Notes under the pieces: generated by a model
What the model saw: the letters and a program-made list of their open reading frames with translations, nothing else
Database searches by the model: none
Told to the model about the DNA's origin: nothing
Shown here: in pieces, positions 58,638 through 64,000 of the stretch
How positions within the stretch are numbered: the stretch's first letter is position 1
Layout: every line of letters begins with the position of its first letter
Program-made: the position numbers and the translations under genes
Assembly (NCBI GenBank): GCA_000149265.1
Contig: CH002917.1
Span: forward strand, 1,378,892-1,442,891
Length of the DNA stretch: 64,000 nt
Reading direction: 5' to 3'
From: Ciona savignyi
Taxonomy: Eukaryota; Chordata; Ascidiacea; Phlebobranchia; Cionidae

Positions 58638-61123
58638 ATGTCCTCATCTGAAGATGAAATGCCGGAAGGGATATCGTTTGAACGAAGTAGAGTAGAAGAA
58701 TTAAGTAAAAGAAAGAGTTTAAAAGATGAAATGCAAAGGTATTGCCTTCCACTCAACTTAACATTCATTTTTAACTTTAGCGAATATAATATTATGTACT
58801 GCTCAGTGTCCATGCATGTATACTGATAGCAATAACGTAAGACCCAAGGAGTGTTACTGCATCATTAATCAGGCTACATTGTGTTGTTTACTGTCGGGAT
58901 ACAACTTACAATGTGTTGTATATAAGAGAGAAGTTTTTATTGTTTTAGTTTAACCTATTAATCTAGTAGAGACCACACCCACGCCCTCCCTTCCCACGGT
59001 TTCATACTATATTGACATTTTGGCTGACTTATATCTTCTTAACTAACGGAACTAAGTTGTGTAAGTAAAGGTACATACTTGGTACCAACATGTTTCTAAT
59101 GTTGAATTACTAGAGATGTTATTTATAGTCTATATTTTAGCGCTGTTCATAAGTTAAATATATATTTGTTTTACTTCGATGTAAATGGGTGATATATTTA
59201 GGTTAGTAAAAATGCGCCAAATTTAGTGCCTAACCGTACAACTCCTTGGTTCTTTAGGAGGAGGATATAGGATAGGATATTCACTTTTTCCCAGGGAATG
59301 GGAAAACCAAGGGAGTTTTACACAGGTAATTGTCAGATCACATCGCGCCCACCGTCGGGTTACCGGAGCTATTGTAGTGTGTATGATATAAATGTTTCTT
59401 CAATTTGGTAGAACCCATTAATCCACCACTGGGTTCACAAAAGTCGTCGCTCTAACCGTGGGACATACTTTAGTCCACCTGGTCGAATGTTGGTTAAGTG
59501 CACTGGGATCAAAGGTTTTTATATTCCGACTATCATGTAAACCTATATTATTAAGATTGAAATTATTTATCATTTATTTTGTGTTCTTAAAGGGAAAAGG
59601 AGCGGAAGAAATTCCTACAGAAAGATCGTGAGCGACGAAATATTGCTCAGAAGGTGATGTCATTGAATTTCGAATGCAACAGTTTCTGTTTTGTTGTCTA
59701 AAAATGCTTAATTTTACATTTCAAATTAGTTGCTTGTATAAGCTAGCTCTTTATTTGTATCCATAAAGAGAGAACTAAAATAAAATAAATCTTGGGTGTT
59801 GAAACAAATATGTGCTTTCATACCGCAATGAATGTCTAGGCAAAATTTTGGGAACCCCTGAAACTTATGTGAAAACTCTATATCGAATTTTTGGGAACCC
59901 CTGAAACTTATGTAAAAACTCGATATCGCCAAAATAAAGAACAATGGTTAAAATTTTGGTACAACCCACTAGACTTCTCCAGAGTTGGAACAAATTCCAT
60001 AAAATTGCCTACACGTACCCAAATTTCAGCATGATTTTCACAACAACCAGACTAAATAAAGTCTTGCTTTATTAAATAATATATTGCAATTTCAGGAGCA
60101 CAAGATGCTTTCCATAGATGTTCTAAAGGAAGCGGATGACTCAATTAAGCGAGAAGAGTCAAGGAAAAGAAAGATGAACGAAACTAATATCAGTAAATTG
60201 GAATCAGAAGACAGGTTGGTATTTATTGCCCGTCAGAAAATTACAGAAATGAATGAATACATATGAAAGCACAGACTGTCATTTTCACAGGTGTATTGGA
60301 GTAAAAATATTTAATGAAAAACGGGTAAAATCAACAGTTTAACTATTCGGAAACCTGGCATGTTGTAGTGTAGCATTCGGTAGCTTTTACCAAGACCATT
60401 CATTAGTATGGGTAGCCAGGGCGGATCCATGGTAGCCCCGGGACCAGGAATTTTGGTCAAAGAAGCCCCATTACTATATCAAGAACATACTCGCATGGAA
60501 AAATATAGAACATCATAAATCTATAATTATTCCCTAAACCACCTTTATTACGTTCACCCTATTGAAACAGGCAAAAAGATTTTGTTATGATATTAGGTTA
60601 ACCCATTATTTTGCAAGTTTCGCCCAGTTTTACTTATATTGTATTTGTATTGCACATATACACAACATTTGGTTTCTTCATCATAAACTGGTTCGTCGAT
60701 TTATGTAGATATCTCTCAGTGGTTTAAGCAATAAAAATTGTTTTTTTCTGTAATATCGTCCAGGATTCTTAACATTTGTAGATATAATCTGGTTTGTGCT
60801 TTAAATTCAGAATTTTTTTCTTTCAGATTGGCGAAAATGGAACAAGAATCCGGATTTATGAGGATTTCGAAAACAAAAACATATTGCAAGCCGTTATCTA
60901 AAGAAGCAGTGGATTTTAGGACAGATCATTTATATAATGGCAGAATTCGCAGAGTGGATTACAAACAACTACAGAACCAGAATCGAAAACGAATGGCAAG
61001 TTCCCGTAAGTGGCTAAGATGCGACTTTTTTTAAACAAAAGAAAACTTAACTGACGCCGTATTTTTAGGGTGAAATTTCCAGCAACTGCAGAACAAGAGC
61101 GGCATAAGTGCAGGCCGGTATAG
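58638..61123 (+). CDS. NOL7-like: NOL7-like nucleolar protein, 5 exons, about 166 aa
   Basis: Exons 58638-58738, 59593-59653, 60096-60214, 60827-61005 and 61083-61123 are phase-consistent (501 nt). The start MSSSEDEMPEGISFERSR matches the acidic opening of NOL7 (DDEAPEELTF type), followed by a charged helical stretch (EKERKKFLQKDRERRNIAQK), then HKMLSIDVLKEADDS, aligning with the KLLPDTILEKL region, and near the C-terminus DFRTDHLYNGRIRRVDY, aligning with the SLYGPGTNRT region. NOL7 is a small nucleolar protein linked to rRNA processing. The product is shorter than the human protein (257 aa) and lacks its basic C-terminal tail. The terminal exon is the weakest: I used the acceptor at 61082 because the one at 61069 gives an immediate stop. 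The gene converges on the PITPNC1-like gene, 258 bp between stop codons. Confidence 0.72.
59250..59500 (-). mobile_element. SINE-B copy
   Basis: GGATATAGGATAGGATATTCACTTTTTCCCAGGGAATGGGAAAACCAAGGGAGTTTTACACAGG, GTCAGATCACATCGCGCCCACCGTCGGGTTACCGGAGCTATTG, AATTTGGTAGAACCCATTAATCC. The 5' end is fused to unrelated sequence. Intron 1 of the NOL7-like gene. Confidence 0.9.
59840..59935 (+). repeat. Two-copy ~44-bp tandem repeat
   Basis: TTTTGGGAACCCCTGAAACTTATGT(G/A)AAAACTC(T/G)ATATCG occurs twice in direct succession in an intron of the NOL7-like gene. Confidence 0.85.
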
Positions 61124-61381
61124 TGTACAATGAAAGAGAATGTTAAGTATTGTGCGGCTGCATAGCAGTGAAATAACAAGATGTGTTAAAAATAAATCTT
61201 TCATTCCATTAGCACAGTGTGATATTACCAACTCTCGGTTGACTTATCAGTTTTTCAGTACAGTTTTGGTCTACAGGTTTTTAGTACAGTTTTGGTCTAT
61301 GTCGTTCCAGAACTTGTTCCTGGTAGATGGACACCTGGAAAAAGATAAGCCTTGACAGTAGAATCAAATTAGTCCACAGAA

Positions 61382-62955
61382 TTAAAACCTACCAGAGGGG
61401 GTAACTGGTGTAGTGGGAAAACTGTTATCGTTTTTTACTTTAGCATTGGTCTGCTCCTGCATTTCGTACTCGTATTCTCGAATGTTGTCGAAGGTCATGT
61501 CTGTAACACAACTTGTCCAGTTTAAACCCGCAACTAGTTTTAAATAGCCCAAGATACCTACCATACCATGTATCTATCCATGCGAACGCTTGACGATGTG
61601 CCAACAACAGTACATCTCTGTAGTTCATAAAAAATCTCTAATTACACAATTGAAGCACTCTGAATAGTATCCTTATACCATAAACCAAACCATTTATACA
61701 AAAACGGCATGTTTAATACAGTATTAAAATTGCGGTATACTAAGTTTTAGAAAGCAATGCAAATAAATACATTGCGGATATTTTATTTTAGACTTTATAT
61801 AAACCTATTAGTTAAAACAGTATGTTCATCACATTTATCACATATACTTCTATAGTTCGTTTATCACATACTTTACGATTGGCCAAACGCCATGTTAAGT
61901 GAAGTGTATCCAGAGTGAAGGACTATTAAGAAAGCACTTACCGCACAACTTTGTGGATGTAGCCCTCTACCTTGCCCTGTAATCCCCAAACTTCAAACTT
62001 AACCTGAACCAGCTTGTAGGAGCACATTATAGGAGAGTGGGTGTTCTGGTGGTAATATAAACTTCATGAATTATTCAGGCAATGTAAACCTACACTGCTT
62101 GTGTGTTGATTGCGAGGCAGCCTTTGACTCTTTCTAATTCAATTTTACTTGCCAACTATCATTTCCATGGTTTAAGTGTACAGTATGTTTCCAAACACAG
62201 CTTTGGGAATTAAAAAGTGGAATGTCTTACCCTCCAGTTTGGTTCAAGCGGTCCTCTTCCAGTTTTCAAAGATCGAAACTTCGTACAATCCTTAAGAACA
62301 CATGACATTATAAATTAGATTAAATCTTAATAACCAGCTTTCATAGCCCTTAGTGCACACTTTATCACAAGTGCTAGGATATCGATTACAAGTAATGTGT
62401 TAAGTCCTTAAGGGATTAGTTCTAACCTCGTCCGCTCTGTAATGCTTGTCAGGTACTTTGTCGTACGCCAAGTCTAGGTGCACTATCTCCCGTTGGGAAA
62501 ATTCGTGAGGTTCAGTTTCTTTGCACACCTGTATCAACATTGTTAATTACACGCCTAATGCATAGGCAGTAAGTTTGCCTCTGGCAAAATATATTTTTGT
62601 CTGTGACTCGTGTATTTATATATGCACGTTTAATGTGATGCACTGGAGAATATTACCAGTGTGTATTACAACACAAAAATACCAAGAAACAAAAACTTGT
62701 TGTATGGCACAGTATTTCGGGTGCCAAACCAAGACTGGATTCTTACTACCTTAGCACAGCTGATATCATTGTTATGACCATTAAAGCAATGTTGAGGTAC
62801 AGCACATTGAATATAATTAAAAAGTTTCATGACACAGTATTTGGGTGCCAAACCAAGATTCTTACTACCTTAGCACAGCTGAAATCATCGTTATGGCCAT
62901 TGTTGTCTTCATACCTCGTCTCGATATGAATTTCTAACCGCGGAAGCCAGGGACA
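61382..62955 (-). CDS. PITPNC1-like: PITPNC1-like (RdgB-beta) phosphatidylinositol transfer protein, 3' six exons (partial)
   Basis: Exons in transcript order: 62955-62869, 62528-62427, 62290-62231, 62045-61942, 61617-61562 and 61500-61382, all phase-consistent. They encode the C-terminal half of a PITP lipid-transfer domain: [69 protein letters not shown] and [31 protein letters not shown] and WYDMT point to the PITPNC1 class rather than PITPNA/B or PITPNM. These cytosolic proteins move phosphatidylinositol and phosphatidic acid between membranes. The reading ends [11 protein letters not shown] with TAA at 61382-61384. Alternatively a donor (GTAGGT) after Ser-Gly could lead to further exons. 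The N-terminal half, including the start, lies beyond 64000; nothing in 62956-64000 resembles it. Confidence 0.9.
62696..62895 (-). repeat. Partial exon duplication in PITPNC1-like intron
   Basis: The exon end and donor region 62830-62900 is repeated at 62705-62787. Both copies read ATACTGTG/ATTTGGGTGCCAAACCAAG, CTTACTACCTTAGCACAGCTGA and ATCATxGTTATGxCCATT. On the minus strand the second copy spells [11 protein letters not shown] plus donor, against [11 protein letters not shown] in the real exon. It has lost the 5' half of the exon, so it is probably non-functional. Confidence 0.8.
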
Positions 62956-64000
62956 CTGAACAAAACACGAAAATATTGTAAAAGTCTCCTCCATTTTAAA
63001 AATTCAATTTGAACTTACTGAATATTCTGCATTTGCAGTTGTGAAGTGATGAAGAACATGCAAATTTTGGTTTTGATTAATTATATATATAGATATATAT
63101 TACCAGTATATACATCTTTATAACCCTTATATTAATTTGACTATATGGTTCTTAATTTGTATGTGTATCAAAGATTAATTATATATATATATATTACCAG
63201 TATATACATTTTTGTAAACCTTTTTTTTTAATTTCAACATGGTTCTTAACTAACTTGTATGTGTACCACAGATTAATTATATTTATATATTACCAGTATA
63301 TACATCTTTAGAAACATTTTTTTAAAATTTAACTATGGTTCTTAATTAACTTGTATGTGTATCACAGATTAATTATATATATATTACCAGTACATGCATC
63401 TCTTTATCTTTTTTTTAATTTGACTAGCCTATGGATCTTATTCAAGGCGAATCGCAGTAAATGCTTATATGAACAAACATCATTAATTTTGAAACCATCA
63501 GTGACCGCTCAATACTTTTAGTCGGATCAGATGAACCATGGGATCAATAGATGTTTGACATTGCAACATGACCCTCGAGAGGATCAATAAAATCTGTCGC
63601 AGACACGCTTTATCTCCTTGTAGTGTCATAAGGGTTTAACAAATACATCACACAGGGGACCTAGGCAATTTAATGTTGATGACAGGTCAATTTTTTTATC
63701 TTTTGTTTTGTCTACCATGCTATAATTAGTACAATAGGCTCGTAGGCTTCAGTTGCACATATAAAAATTTATGAGCTCATCTAATTAATAATTAATTTTT
63801 GGTCACATAGTTTTATTTAATAAGTTTGTTGTTATGCCATATAAGAAGAAAGTATTGCACAATACAACAGACATTGTGTAATATTTACATAGGGATTTTA
63901 TACCTCATTTTCAAGATTATAAAATTATACAAAGGTATTTTTACTATAATGCACCTGTTATTGTGTAAGGATAAAAGTTCCAAGCTTTTTCAGTCACATA
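62956..64000. other. Intronic region of PITPNC1-like gene, AT-rich
   Basis: Very AT-rich, with the minisatellite at 63076-63450 and no recognisable PITP exon. Presumably part of the intron leading to 5' exons outside the window. Confidence 0.6.
63076..63450 (+). repeat. Minisatellite, four ~97-bp units
   Basis: Four direct units begin at about 63076, 63172, 63271 and 63367. Each has GATTAATTATAT, an AT dinucleotide run, ATTACCAGTA(T/C)A, a T-rich stretch and TGGTTCTTAA(T/C)T...TTGTATGTGTA(T/C)CA; the last unit is truncated and diverged. The AT run length varies between units. Confidence 0.92.

Noticed and set aside
62911-62916. Splice donor GTATGA after IETR in the PITPNC1-like gene
   Set aside because: Splicing there breaks the frame to the next exon. 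Reading through gives [10 protein letters not shown], which matches the family, and ends at a better-placed donor.

Overview
The window looks like nuclear DNA of an invertebrate chordate, most likely a tunicate such as Ciona. That assignment is inference: it rests on the metazoan gene families, AT-rich sequence, short phase-preserving GT-AG introns and many short tRNA-like SINEs, with no database comparison. None of the main genes is a single long ORF. I rebuilt them by joining exons at GT-AG sites and checked that the phases agree; every complete model closes at a multiple of three.

Layout. At 811-956 (+) is the last coding exon of a KMT2A/KMT2B (MLL-type) histone methyltransferase. A gene-poor stretch follows, with a 100-N gap (1294-1393), repeats and two TATA-box regions. 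From 6433 to 20050 (+) runs a 22-exon gene for an 821-residue secreted protein: signal peptide, six trefoil-like (P) domains, a Thr-rich stretch, and a central block of one-exon-each helical-looking repeats that I do not recognise.

From about 17.85 to 38.64 kb the sequence is a tandem duplication of a roughly 10.4-kb unit. Each copy holds the last four coding exons of the trefoil gene plus a complete three-exon gene for a 162-residue two-TM protein (23656-24851 and 34286-35525). The second trefoil tail has no 5' exons and carries a one-base deletion that creates a stop. The copies differ by many substitutions, small duplications and SINE indels. Either this is a real tandem duplication or two divergent haplotypes were assembled end to end.

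At 38888-45007 (+) is a 394-residue type I membrane protein with two divergent cadherin-like repeats and a Ser/Thr-rich insert. Around 46.5-47.3 kb three mobile elements are nested: a SINE-B interrupted by a 344-bp hAT-like MITE and by a SINE-A, each with a readable target-site duplication. Two UNC93-like membrane protein genes follow head to head (47926-52149 minus, 52908-57443 plus), with the same eight-exon structure and a shared upstream region of about 760 bp. A NOL7-like nucleolar protein gene (58638-61123, +) converges on the 3' part of a PITPNC1 (RdgB-beta type) phosphatidylinositol transfer protein gene (62955-61382, minus), whose 5' exons lie beyond the window. The right end carries a ~97-bp minisatellite.

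The genes do not form a functional pathway. The most notable points are the recent tandem duplication with coding-constraint signal, the exon-per-repeat trefoil protein, the small cadherin-like protein, the UNC93 pair and the TE stratigraphy. No CRISPR arrays, operons, authentic tRNA genes or rRNA genes were seen.
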